Source of the DNA: Aptenodytes patagonicus
Lineage: Eukaryota > Chordata > Aves > Sphenisciformes > Spheniscidae
Direction of reading: 5' to 3'
Length of the DNA stretch: 64,000 nucleotides
Assembly: GCF_965638725.1 (NCBI RefSeq)
Contig: NC_134970.1
Span: 2,981,001 to 3,045,000, forward strand
Position 1 is the stretch's first letter. Each line of letters begins with the position of its first letter. The position numbers were made by a program, and so were the translations under genes. The notes below the pieces were generated by a model. It had not been told where the DNA came from. It did no database searches and saw only the letters and a list, made by a program, of their open reading frames with translations. Below are positions 25,064-36,800 of the stretch, piece after piece.

Positions 25064-26264
25064 GCTCTGCAGGCTGGGGAGCCGGGCACAGGCAGGCACA
25101 CACGCACAAGCTCCCAGCCTCAACACACAAGTCAGGGGAGTTCCCTCCTGTGGCTCTTCCTACTCGTCCTTGAGGCTCTTGGTAGACGCGTGTGAGCGAG
25201 GGCAGCCCGTGAAATCGGGGGCGCGCTGGGGAGCCGGCAGCTCCCTTGGGCAGCCTTGGAAATTTCAGCCTCTGTCACTCCGGTGGGGTTATGTATTTAG
25301 CAGCAGCTTCACCGTCCATTCCAGCTCTTTATTGTCTTATATTTAGCCAAACACTCTCAGTTTGCCAAAAATAGACCAGCCATGGAAATAAATCAGGCTG
25401 ACTGGAGGTGCCAACATTGTCTGTCTGAAACTAATTAATTTCTTATATCCCCAGCTATATTAATCCTCGCCTTCCCTCTACAGACCATCCTGCCTGTCAG
25501 TAGAGTTTTTGTAATTAGTGGGTATTATGCCTAAATCTGGGGGATGTGCAGGAGGTTTAACGTGGTGGGGGACAGCAGAGGGATGCCAGTGGGACACCTG
25601 GGCAGGGAAGGAATGAAATCCATCTACACAGAGTATGGGGAGCAGGAACCCAGAGGACACAGCAGAGCTGGTGAGGAGGAGGAACGGGGGCACAAGCTCT
25701 CTAGGGGGAAATCCTATCGCAGGGAAGCATATAGGGTCTTCTCCTTTCCAGACATCTGAGATTCCACAAGGAAGACTGTCCAGAAGACACAAATTCAGGC
25801 TTCCTTAGTTCTGCTGCTGACAGAACTCCTTTTTCCCTTTTCCTTTTTGAACGTGGGAGTCTTGGGGGACTTGCTGACTCTCATTTCTTATATTAGAACC
25901 CTCAAGCTTGCTGGGAGACACTTCGAGGAACAGGGAAGTGGTTCACAGATGGCATTGCAGAATCGTAAAAGCTGAGCCCCCGTGGGGGAAAGGGATGTTT
26001 TACCAGGCTCTCTTTTGTTTGTTCACTTTAGCCTGTCCCATGGCAACACCCAGCCAAGACCTGAAGCCCTCAGTAATGCTTGTCTGCTCTGTGAGTGGGG
26101 TAAAACCTTTGACACCAGCTCTCCAGTCAACTCATCTAGTGAGCACATGAGCTAAGACTCCTCTGAGCACACAGGACTGAATGAACAGGCTCTGAACTGG
26201 AACTGCCCCTCCAGAAGCAGACGTGGAGTTCAAGCTTGAGGCACATTGCCGCAGTTGGGGCATT

Positions 26265-26385
26265 ACGACTTTGCAGCAGGGGTAAGACCCAGTCCTCTGT
26301 GACACAGGGCAAGCAGCTTGTTTCTCACTGCCCTGAGCAGCCTGTTTCTCACCTGCATCATGGGGATTTGCATCCTTTGCTCTGC
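26265..26385 (-). mobile_element. MIR-like SINE fragment with internal partial repeat
   Basis: 'gtgacacagggcaagcagcttgtttctcactgccctgagcagcctgtttctcacctgcatcatggggat' resembles antisense MIR ('gtgtgaccttgggcaagtcacttaacctctctg...cctcagtttcctcatctgtaaaatgggga'). The AGCAGCYTGTTTCTCAC segment occurs twice (about 26310 and 26338), which looks like a short internal duplication. Confidence 0.5.
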
Positions 26386-28814
26386 AGGGCTCAGGGAGGA
26401 GCAGCAAAGGATAAGACTCAGAGGCACAATGTGCAAGCTGGCCCTCGGCTCGCGTGAACAACTGCCCTCCCCTAACCCCTGGTCAATGAGTACCTGGTCA
26501 TGTGGGCTGCAAAGTCAGCGGCAGCTCCATGTGACATTAGCCATCACGCTCCCTTTACACCACTGGCTGCAGAAACTGGCTCATTTTCCGCACCCCCATG
26601 GTCCAGCCAGGCTCTGGCATGCCTCCGATTTCCATCCTCACCTGTCCCCTCTATTTAAAGGGGAGATGTCTCCAGGGGGGAGAGATGTCTTGAACACTTA
26701 TGTTCCCAGCACAGTGCAGCCCTCGGCATAACAACTGCTGCCACGCACTCCATACCACAGCTATGAGACCACCTGGCTCTGTAAGTCCATTTTAAAACAG
26801 AAAGCAAAGGAGATCCCCAGCAAAAGCTATGGCTACTTAGGGAGAGGAAGCCCCCAAACTGGAGATGGACAGAGAAATCAGCTCTAAGAGAAAGAGCAAC
26901 GTGCAAGGGGCAAGAATGTTATAAGCGATTAGTGGACAGAGACATGAGCTCAGTGGCTGTGTCACACAAGCTGCTTATTGGTGCGTAACATTCCTCATAA
27001 ACATAAATTACAACAATCAACATGCCAAGGAAGGGATTGCCGAAAGCCTGACAGGGATGGCTTCGGGAGGAGGACGTGGAGAGGGAGAGCACCCAGCTGC
27101 TGCAGCCAGCAGGGAGTCCTAGACACGCGTGTTCAAAGACTGGATGGGAGAGGAGCTGCATTACGGGGTGGTGGATGTTCACCGGCATGTGGGACGAGAA
27201 CACAGTACATCTCCCCGGCAGACTGAAGTGGTACTAATGAGACTCTACACTGTGTAATGGGGCTGGGTCCGTTCCACCAATAATAGCCCAAAGCAAGCTG
27301 TCCCTTAATGTGTGCTCTGTGAAGGGCAACATGGGCTGAGGTCGCTGGTGTTGAACTTGGCACTCACCAGCGGATGCCTCTGCAATACTGAGCAGTGCAT
27401 TTGCAAGGCAGTGCCTGCAGGGCGTTTTTCAAACATGCCAACTTAATGGCTGAGCAAAAGCCAGGCGTGCTTGCTTTTTGTGATTTTTTTTTTCCTGAAA
27501 TTGCTTTGGGTTCTGGGGCTGTTTTTTCCCTTTTGTATTGTCACAGTGAAATCACATAGCCTCATGGAGTTCCAGGGGAAATCAGGTGTGAAAATGGGCT
27601 CATTGTAGGTAGGAGTATTTCATAAAAAAATGGGTCTGGCTGGGAAACTACAAGACTTTGTGTAAGTCCAAGGTTGTGATCACCTCAGCTCGTGCTGGGG
27701 GAGACTTTGCTCAGGAAATCCTTGTCCTCCTCCTCCAGTTATGCAATTCCTAGGGTGTCCCTTGCCTGGTGCAGCCAGGGGAGTGCTGGGTTGCGGCCCA
27801 CAGCTGTTCTCCCTTTTGATATAAATTGCATCTTTTGAAGATACACAGGCCATGCTTCCTCACCCTGGGCCCATCTGCTGTCACCTTCCTGCAAACAGCA
27901 CCTCAGCCCAGCTGCGCATTTGGCTGAAGACAGGAAAGAAGGGGGAGGTGTGAAGGATAGAGGGCTGCAGCAAGCAGAGAGCCAGGCCTGACAGAGACTT
28001 GCATGCTCACGTCTGCCTCTATCCAAAGGGGCACGGCTGGCTGGGTGCTGTAACCGAGCAGGGCTGTGATGCATATAACCCGGGATGATGGCTCTGAGCT
28101 GTTCAGGCCGTTGGCACAGTCCCAGGACTTCCTCCGGGTAGAAGCAATCCCGTTTCTGCCGTACACCAGGAGATCACGCACCCTCTTCACCCCTCCTGAA
28201 AAGCCACCCCCAGAAACACACCAGCCAGAGCTGCTGAGCTGGGCCCCTTTGCTAGGCCAGGGGAAAACGGTACCTCTGCTTCACAGGCTGCAAGCGGCAT
28301 GCAGGCTGGAGTGATTTTCAGGAGCAGCAGGGAAGGCTGCAGCATCCTGAGCAGCATTTTAATCACAGACCCAAGGGGTTTGCTAGGGCTGCTCCTCTCC
28401 AGAACCTTCCTTGTCAGCAAACGCCACTGCAGAGATGTGAGAGAGAGACCGCGGGATGCCGAGGGGTCAGCACAGCCTCGGGGCGGTGGGGAGAGCGGTC
28501 CCAGCCCCACGGCCGATGCACGGGCAAGCACAGGGTGCGAGACTCCGCTGTGCACCCCTTGTTCCTGTGCAAACCTGTCCAAGGACAGGGCTACGGGAGC
28601 CCAGGCAATGCCTGTCTTGTAAAACTGCGCCCTGCCCCAGGCATGCTCCCTGCGTGGCTCCTGGCCAGACACATTAAATCCTCCCGTTTCTCCCTCACAT
28701 GGTGAGGCCCCAGCGGGGACGCTCCATCCCGCCCCAGGCGCCAGCTTCGGGAGAGAGGAGGGAGAATGTCCAGGGCAGCTTCGGGGGGGGGGACAGCCAG
28801 GCAGGCCTGCCTTA

Positions 28815-28945
28815 GGAGGAGACCAAGGCAGTTCAGGCTGTTTAGCCTTGAGGGCAAAAAGCTGGGCAGAGGTGATAGCAGTCTCCAAATGCATAAAAAT
28901 GAAAGGGAGCAGCCTGTCCCCTGTCATCACGGTGCGAAGCATCCT
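28815..28945 (+). mobile_element. Old CR1-like LINE fragment
   Basis: 'ggcagttcaggctgtttagccttgagggcaaaaagctgggcagaggtgatagcagtctccaaatgcataaaaatgaaaggg' follows the order of the CR1 3' region around 'ttcagcctggagaagaggaggctgaggggagacctgatagcagtctacaaatacctgaaaggg'. It is diverged and truncated at both ends. Confidence 0.45.
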
Positions 28946-30149
28946 TTGCAACCAGGTGTACGAACACATAATTTTTGCTGTAAGCTGCTAGCCCCCATTT
29001 AATAACCCTCCCCAGGTTGGGGGACAGCCCTGCCCGCCTGTCCCACTGCACGTGCCCTGTGCAGCACCCTGCAGAGAGGCAGGAGCTCACCTACGTGGTC
29101 TCCAGGCTGGGGGGCTGGAGTCAAAGCCTGAGTGGGAGTCATTTGGATGTGCTTAGCAGTGAGCCGAATGGAGCGAAGATGTCAAAACACACTAAACAAT
29201 GAAGCACCAGGCCCAGGAAGAGCCAGTTAAGAAAGATACGGCCTCCGAACAGTGCTCTACCCAGTCGGCATCACTGTCTCCCTAGAGAGAGGTCCAGAGC
29301 TCCAATCTGCAACCCAGCGCTCTCACACAAGAGTCCTGGCAATCCCAGTAAATATAGGAAGTATATTAAACCTGACAGCCTAGACTGGAGCATTACAGAA
29401 ACGGCAGCAACATGAATGTGTCTGACTTCTCGAGGAAACGCAGGTCCGGGGGGGTTTCACCTGTTTTCTTCCTGCAGCTCCCCTGGCCTCATTCCGCTGC
29501 CGCACAGAGCAGTGTCGGAGTTGCAGATCCCTCCAGATCCCCAGCAGCTCACAGGCACGTTTTCTCCACTACTAAACTCACATGGACGTGCATGTGTGCT
29601 GCTCCAAGGCAAGCGGCTGTGTGTGGGTCTGCAGGGAATATTTTACAGTCACTGCATCCAGGCAGCAGTTCCCTTCTCCGCTGCCCTGACATTCAATAGT
29701 AACGCAGGCTCCGAGTCATGGAAAGAAAATGTGTTCAATGCCTCCCCTGCCCGTGGACGGTTCTCCCTTGTGCACGCGCAGGCATGTGGAAATCATTGCC
29801 CGGAGACCAGCGTTGCATTTCAGCAACAATCGGAGTGCTTTAATTGAAAGGCCGGCTGCTAAGTCAAGGAAAACTGGCAAATGGGCCCCATGCTTAACTG
29901 CCCAGCACGGCATGTCAGGATGTGCTCATACCAAGTGCTGGAGAGGCCAAATGCATCCGCTGCTGTCATTGGGAGGGTGGCTGCTGCTGCGTCACAAGGC
30001 TCAGCGTGTGCCTGTGACTGTGCATGGTGCTAACAAGGGGCACAATGGCTGCAGGTCACCCCCGTTTAACAGCACCCCCCCCAAATTACATCTCTGTTGG
30101 GCATCTGCAACTCCACTGACTCTGAAAATGTAAATGGGCAAGACGAAAG

Positions 30150-30225
30150 GAATATTGTTATTCCCATTTTACAGGCAGGTGAACTGAGGAGCAGGAGAAA
30201 TGGAGACAAGTTCAGAAATCCTTGT
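30150..30225 (+). mobile_element. MIR-like SINE fragment
   Basis: 'ttgttattcccattttacaggcaggtgaactgaggagcaggagaaatggagacaagtt' closely follows MIR 'attatccccattttacagatgaggaaactgaggcacagagaggttaagt'. Confidence 0.7.
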
Positions 30226-31652
30226 TAACGCAGACTAGTGCTTGTTTCCAGAGCTGAGGGAGTTCCTCAAGGTCCCACTGCAGATCTCTAACAACATTCA
30301 TAACTGAGCCCAGAGGAACTGCCATCTACTCTTGTCCCACACAAGAATTGACGCCCTGTGAACACCAATCACCCTGAAACTAAATTCAGTGTAAATCACT
30401 GCATAAGTCAACGTGCTGCATGCAAAAGAAAGTCACCATCCACAAAGTACAGTTGGCCAAAACACGGCTGACCACGGCAACCATGAGGCCAATTGCAAAC
30501 CGGTGAGTCCAGCAGCATCTCCTCTTAATTTTGCCCATGGAGCATCACCATAACAACAGATCCACCAATCCACGCCAGAGATTCATGCACTTAGCAACCA
30601 GAAGCTGCCAAATTATAAAAAAAGTAAAAATTATGCACAAAGTATTTCCTCCACGATCCTACTGTAAGTGTGCAAAACTCCAGCAGCACGACAGGCAAAG
30701 CCAGAAAAATGCACAGAATACGATGGATACCAAAACTTCTCCCCCAGCAAGTAGCTCTGGAACAAAAGCATCCATTGCCCTGCCAGCGGTATCACTGGAA
30801 GGTGAGTTTGGCCTTTGGTTTTGGCATTTCATTTAGGGCTGCGTGTACCCTCCTCCCTGTTACACAGCGGAGAGGGGAAGCCTCAATGCAAAGGTAAGGC
30901 TGGTATGCAGAACCAGGGCTGACACTCCCTAACAGCGCTGATCTTCACCCAGCCATGGGACCTGGAGAAACCGAGCAAGACTGCTCTGCTTGAAGGTTTC
31001 CAGGGGGGTTTAGCAGTTGCTTCACAGGGGTTAAAGCATCTCAGGTCTGCAGAGAGGATCCCAGGCACCAGTGCTGCAGTTCAAAAGTAACTGAATGCCG
31101 TCCCTGAAGGAGTTTGCTCCTATGAGCGGACCTTGTCCCTCATCGCCCCGTGTGAAGCAAGTGCGGGGAGGAGATAAGTTATTTTTTCAGAGATCAATCC
31201 ATCTCTCTCCCACTGACTCACTGACAAGCTTCCCCTTTCCAAGGCAGTTCACGGGGTGAGCTGTAGGCTGAACAGTCAGTCCTGTCTACCGGAAAGAGGT
31301 GAGTAAGTGCACCAAGGGCTTAAATCTCTGCTTCCTCTTGGGAGCAAGGAGCACTGGGGTTAAAGTACTGTAGGAGAATGTGCCTGGGCAACCCTAACAG
31401 TCCAAATGCTTCTCTTTGCCAGCGCACACCAGAAACACCAGCAAAGTGTCTGGTGCTTTCCTGCTGACAGAAAGTGGGAGTCCCTACTTGGACCAAGACC
31501 AAGAAATACCCGGTGATTAAGGACAGAGCATCAGACGGGGTTTTCCAGCCCAAGCCAGTAAGACCCCTATTAGCAGGATGCAATCCTTTGGCCTAGGCAG
31601 TGCAGGGGGTCTGCCTGGAGAATAATAAGGACTCTTCTGAGTCTTTGGCCAC

Positions 31653-31697
31653 GGGGAGGGAGGGAGGGAGGGATGGATGGAGGGATGGATGGATGGA
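31653..31697. repeat. GGGA/GGAT tetranucleotide repeat
   Basis: A 45-bp purine-rich tract with five GGGA-type units followed by alternating GGAT, GGAG and GGAT units. It is an interrupted microsatellite. A similar but pyrimidine-strand tract (ATCC-type) occurs near 56200-56230. Confidence 0.9.
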
Positions 31698-34600
31698 AAG
31701 GGAGGAGCCACAGCAGCGGGCTGGCACTATTCAGCAAGAACAGCTTGGGTGGCACCAGAAAGGGACTCCCTCACTGCTGACTATGACAGCCTCAGGATGC
31801 TAAGCCAGGATTTGCTGCCTGCCTGACAGTCTGTTAGCTATTTTCAGCCCAAATGAGGAATCCAACCCAGCTTTGGCTTCCCGTCAATGCAGGCAGAAAC
31901 TTCAACGGGCGTTAGAGGGATGATAAACGCAAGAACATTTCCAAAAAAGAGAGCCAAGAAAGGGCTTGTACTGCAGTGCTGGATGCATGCAGGGTGGGGC
32001 ACAGAACAAAGCATCCCTGAGAGGGCAGGAGTGGTAGGGATATGCCCAAGAAAGATGCTTGGCTTAGCTGGGAGTGGAGTGGGCGCAGTCCCACCTTCAC
32101 GCATATGCCGGCGCTTGTGCCAGCCCAGCTCGCAGCGTCTGGGAGCCTCTCCGGCCCACAGGGGTCTATCGGGGCCACTGGAGCTGATGTTCACCCCACA
32201 CCGCCTGCTAACCAGTCTGACATCCCCCACCTCTGCAGTTATAATTAGGGAATTGGAGCAGATGGCAGCAGAGTTAGCTGAAAAGAGGAAAATCTCATAC
32301 ACAGCTGCCGCTTGCTGTGAGCAAGTCCTTCCCTCTTAGGCAAGTCAGGAGGATGACAGCTCCTGTGATCAGAGGGGGAGCTGCCGGCGCAGGGTGCTGC
32401 AGTGACAGCATCCCCCAAAGACTCCCAAGCTGGGTGCTGGGGGCTGCTGGGAGGGCAGCCACGAACACCGCGGGCACGGGGTGCGAACCACAGCGTGGTC
32501 AGCGACAAGGCACCGGTGGCACCGCAGGAGCCCCGGGCTCCCTCTTCCTTGCTGCCCCTGAGAGGCTGTGTGAGCTCCTGCAGGTCCATGCACCTCAGTG
32601 CCAGCTCCTGTCTTCATCCCAGCTGGCTTTATGGAAATCTGCACTTGAATACAACACTGCTCCAGTCTTCTGCCTCCACAATAAATGTTTGCACGCTCTG
32701 TGCACAGCTCTGTGCTGCTTCTCCCCTGGGCGAAAACAAAACTGGCTGGCACAGGCAGGGCAGACAAGGACCTTGCCCCCTCCTTCCCAGCTAGCAAACA
32801 TACGTGCATCGGCAGCAAAGGTTATGATGGGCCGAGAGAAATTCCTGGAGGTGAGACGTTGTGGCAAAGCCTCGCAGGACATCCTGCACCCCAGGGAAAA
32901 CCCTAGGCATCCCAGGGATAGCGTACAGCACTGTGCAGGCACAGCACAGGTCCTGCTCCAGGCTGTGCAGGGAGGGGAGATGGGCTGCTTTCCCCCACCG
33001 GGGAAGGGCTTTCGGGGTGCGGTACAGAACTTACTTTAACTGGTGCTGAGGCATCTGCCCAGGAGAAAACCACCAGCGGGCTGGTGGCAGGCAGCTCCCT
33101 GCAAGGCAGTCTCTGGGGAGAATCTACAGCACAAGCCTCTTCCAAGCTGAATGCACCTATTATTTCATTAGCGCTGTAATTGCCCAGCCAGTAAGTGCTC
33201 TAATGGCACGTTGAGCCTCCTCTTCTGCTCACATGCTGCACACCTGCTATAAACACAGCCTGAAATCATCTTCCCTGTCAGGCTGCAGAGCAGAGAAACT
33301 TTCTCCCCGACTTCTTCTGGCTGGAAGAGGCTCAAGATTCATTCTGACAGATGCTAAGTGCTCCGTGGGCGGGACAGCCACAGCCCAGCATGCTTCATGG
33401 GTCTCAGCCTGATCCTGCCCTCGGTTGGTCTAGTTTTCTGAGCTCTGAGCCTCCACAGCGTAGTGAAATCCCTGGTGGCTGTACAGCACGCTTGGGAGCC
33501 AGGGCTCCTCACCTCGGCATCCCATCCACAGCATCACCAAAGGGCTCCCAGGACTGTTGATGCTCTGCTTGCAGCTGTAGGGAAACACTGTCTTTGCAGT
33601 CATTGCTAGCTCTGGGGTAAAGCATGAGGTCGTTCCATTGCGTACCATCCCTGTGTATCAAATAACTTGACCAGAAGCCTTTCCAAATCCTGAAGCTCAG
33701 AAAAAGGACTCTGGAGGCTCATCCAGTCATGGTGCTTCATACGTTCTAGATGCCCCGAGCCAGAGCAGGATGCCCTAGGACTGGAGGCTGCACTTGGTCA
33801 TTTAAAGCCCTGCAATACAGGCAGAGAGACCACCTCTCTCTGGGCTCCAGCAGCATCCAAGAGGCCTCACAGCAGGACTTCAAAGGATCCCACATCGCCT
33901 CTCATGCAAGCCCTGCCAGATGGAGTGGGCTGGAAGTGGAGGATGGTATGGTGCATGCGTGACCCCGTAAGGGCACACTGCCAGCGCAGCCCTCAGGAGG
34001 TTTCAGAAATCAGAGCAACCCTGGTGCTGCGCTTTGCTCCCCACTCCCCTGTGCCGTGCCTTGGAGAGATCCAGCACTGACCCACCGTCTGCCAGCACAG
34101 GCATTCCTGTAGGCCAGCCACTGATGCCACTACTTTTGACTAAGTAAGGCACTTCCGAGGAAAAAAAAAAAGTGAAATACAGGTTTAAGGCAGGACTGTT
34201 CTGGATAAATCTGCTCTCTTGTTGTCTCACAGATTAAATCAATTAGCACCACAGAAGAGGTCTGCATTTGCAGATGCTGAGGCTGATTCTCCTTGTGCTC
34301 ATGCTGATTCAAGTCAGGAATAAATAAAGTCCATAAAACTACTTTGATGTAAAACTGAGAGTGAGAGGAAAATACCAGTTCTGTTACCCAGTGTACAGCC
34401 TTCACTTTCTTGGTTTAGTGCTACTCAAAAGCCCCTTGGGTATAACCAACTTATTTTTAGCTGTTTACTTATTAAACAAACACAAGGGAAGGCTAAATGT
34501 CAAGGCATTTTTGCATACTGAGCTGGACTCTGCACATTTATTCTGTCACATACAGGGATGCTGGACCAAACTGCTTCTCTGCTCTGGAGCTGGGGGTGGA

Positions 34601-34764
34601 GCAGGGCCAGCCAAGGTATGTGGGTCCTGCCTAGAAGCTGGTGCTCCTTGTAATCACCCCCCCAAACATCTGGAAGCCAAGCACCTCCTGACCGTGGAAC
34701 CATCTGTCAAAGGAGTGCAGTACTCATTTAGATGGCTGTATATGTGATCTCCTCCCTGGTTTTT

Positions 34765-34910
34765 ACCATATTTAACCCCTCCACACCCACAGCTATGGAC
34801 AAGGAAATGTCCAACTCCACTGTCACAAGTGGACAAGAGGTGAAGGGACTTGCCCAAGGTCAATGTGATCGTGTGGCAGAGCACAGCACTGAACAGGAGC
34901 CCTCCACAAC
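34765..34910 (+). mobile_element. MIR-like SINE fragment
   Basis: 'ggacaagaggtgaagggacttgcccaaggtcaatgtgatcgtgtggcagagcacagcactgaacaggagccctcc' matches the MIR core 'gagaggttaagtgacttgcccaaggtcacacagctagtaagtggcagagc' with recognisable flanks on both sides. Among the clearest copies in the window. Confidence 0.7.
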
Positions 34911-34936
34911 AGAGGCGAATCTCAGCGCTGTTTCAC

Positions 34937-34992
34937 TGCTGCCAAGTCCGTTATCCTCTCCGTGCCTCACTTATAAAATATTTTGGGGAAAT
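34937..34992 (-). mobile_element. MIR-like SINE fragment, inverted relative to its neighbour
   Basis: 'gctgccaagtccgttatcctctccgtgcctcacttataaaatattttgggga' follows antisense MIR 'gggcaagtcacttaacctctctgtgcctcagtttcctcatctgtaaaatgggga', with a short deletion after 'cctca'. It begins only about 30 bp after the plus-strand copy ending near 34910. Confidence 0.6.
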
Positions 34993-36734
34993 GTGTGCTT
35001 TCAGCACATGCACTGAGGTGTTGCAGGAGAGTGGAGTGCTGTTGCGTAGCCTGATGGCCGTAAGTAATGACATTTATGGGGGCTCTGTCCCCACCCTGCT
35101 TTGTGCCAGACCCGGGCTGACAGCAGCTGAGCTCTCCTGGCTGGGAAAGCACCAGCCAGTGTCTCCCATGCGCTGAGACAACCTCCCAGCAGGCTGGTGC
35201 CTGGCGTTCAGCAGCGTGCCAGTGATTCCTGCCCGGCCAGGAGGGCTGAGCGGGACGGAGCAGCTGTCTGCTCACCGGGCTAGATAAGGCACAGCTGGTC
35301 GGCCGTGACTCAGCACCCCGAGCCCATGTCAGGCATGATGAACAAGGGCTGAGCCCGACGCCGTGCCAAGTGGCAAGCCCTGCTCGTGGCTGCGTTACCT
35401 GGCCACTGCTGAGCCCACATGAAAGCAGTCGTCCTCCTAAGCAGGCAGAGGCAGGTCCTGTCCGTGCTGCCTCCCTGGGGCTGGGAAGCAGAGAGGAAGC
35501 AAGGCTTGAACCCCGGGGCGATGCTGGTTGGACTTGCTGGCTCTGAGCAGCAGGACATGGTGCGTGGGGAGGCAGACAGACAGGCATCTGGATATCTGTG
35601 TTGGCCCTCCTGTGAAAGGGAGTCAGGAGTGGGCTGCACAGAGCTGCCACAAATTCAGGTGTCCAGGAGTTCTGTTTAGAGCAGGAAAAAGAGGAACCTG
35701 GTCATCTCTCCAGGATGTCTGGGCTCAGCATCTGGGGTCCAGAAGTTACACACAAATGACTACCGGGCAGGACATCTGCATGGAGCAAGCAAGGGGGGTC
35801 CAGAGCATGGTGCATGGCCCTGTACAACGTGTGCTCCTGCTTTTCTGCCTCTGAGGTGCAGAATACAAGACATTTTTCCCTGGGGAGTGGGCCGCTAACA
35901 TCATGGATAGTTGCAGGAGACTTTTCCTGGAGAAGGGGCTCTTACCCTTGTGACCTGTGCCCCTACTTGATCCCTTCTCAGCTCTTTTCTCCACGACACG
36001 GCCACCCCTCAGCTCCTTGGCTGTCCTGTCCCCCCTGCTCAAGCCAGAGGCAGGTTGCCCCCACGCTCCGGGGTCATCGCACGAGTTTTCGGAAAATGCT
36101 TCCACCTCGTGGCCCTCCGGAGAAATGACTGGCTGGGAAATGCCAGGCTGCACCCATGCAACCCAGCTGAGACAGGCAGAAACAAGGCCATGCCACCCTT
36201 TCTGCTCGCTCTATTGCCTTCACCCAGGCTGAACTGGGGTACCCAGTACCTCTGCTCAGTCCTGGCGCTGCCTGGGTGCTGCCGGCAGCGAGACCACCCT
36301 GTCAGCGATGCACACGCCAGCCAGGGAGCAGGCAGCGGAGTCCAGGCTTCCCAGCGCACTGGTGTATCCCATAGGATAAACACAGACTTCTCCAGGGCTG
36401 CCCTGCTGCTGCAGGGCTGAGGAAGAGTTAAAGCAGCCCATGGTCTGTTAAAACACCATCCTCCCAGCCCACGTGTGCACACACGCAGGCACACAAGTGC
36501 TTGCAAAAGCTCAACCTGAGGCGCCGGAGCTGTCGAACCCGTTCTGCCGGGGGACAGCATCGCCGCTCCTGGTTCCCCTCCAACATCTGCCTGTGCAGGC
36601 GGGTGGGGTGGGGAAGGAGTGGAAAAGCCTCGAGCGCACGGTGGTAAGCGCCCGGCACCTTGCAACATTTAGGGCTTCACCATGCAATCTTCCCTGGCCC
36701 GTGGGAAACGCTGCAGGGAGGGGGGATCACACCC

Positions 36735-36800
36735 CTGTGCGGGTCCCCATCCCGATTCTGCCACCAACACTGTCTGAAACGCTGAGCAAGTCACTTCTGC
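36735..36800 (-). mobile_element. MIR-like SINE fragment (short)
   Basis: 'ccgattctgccaccaacactgtctgaaacgctgagcaagtcacttctgctcc' matches antisense MIR 'ggctctgccacttactagctgtgtgaccttgggcaagtcacttaacctct'. Confidence 0.55.

Larger units (their letters stand above)
24420..25240 (-). promoter_or_regulatory. CDK18: CpG island, probable CDK18 promoter and non-coding exon 1
   Basis: This is a very GC-rich, CpG-dense block in otherwise ordinary sequence, with CpGs roughly every 10 bp or closer. It contains a GC-box (gggcggggg at 24470-24480), a 12-G run, a GGTGCCGGAGC-type minisatellite and (GAGCC)7. The minus strand carries a consensus donor (GGCCG|GTGAGTGCC) at its left edge, in the right place and orientation to splice onto the CDK18 coding exon 21 kb away. 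No TATA box is evident, as usual for CpG-island promoters. That it serves CDK18 is inferred from strand and position, and the start site cannot be fixed. The long minus-strand open frame across it is a by-product of GC content and reads through the donor. Confidence 0.65.

Noticed and set aside
23972..25126. A 384-codon minus-strand open frame through the CpG island, rich in Pro, Ala, Ser and Thr.
   Set aside because: It is produced by stop-poor GC-rich repeats, changes composition abruptly, reads through a consensus donor and matches no family I know.
31517..31803. Frames of Ser/Pro/His/Ile and Gly/Arg/Asp/Trp repeats near 31.65 kb.
   Set aside because: They are translations of the GGGA/GGAT tetranucleotide repeat.
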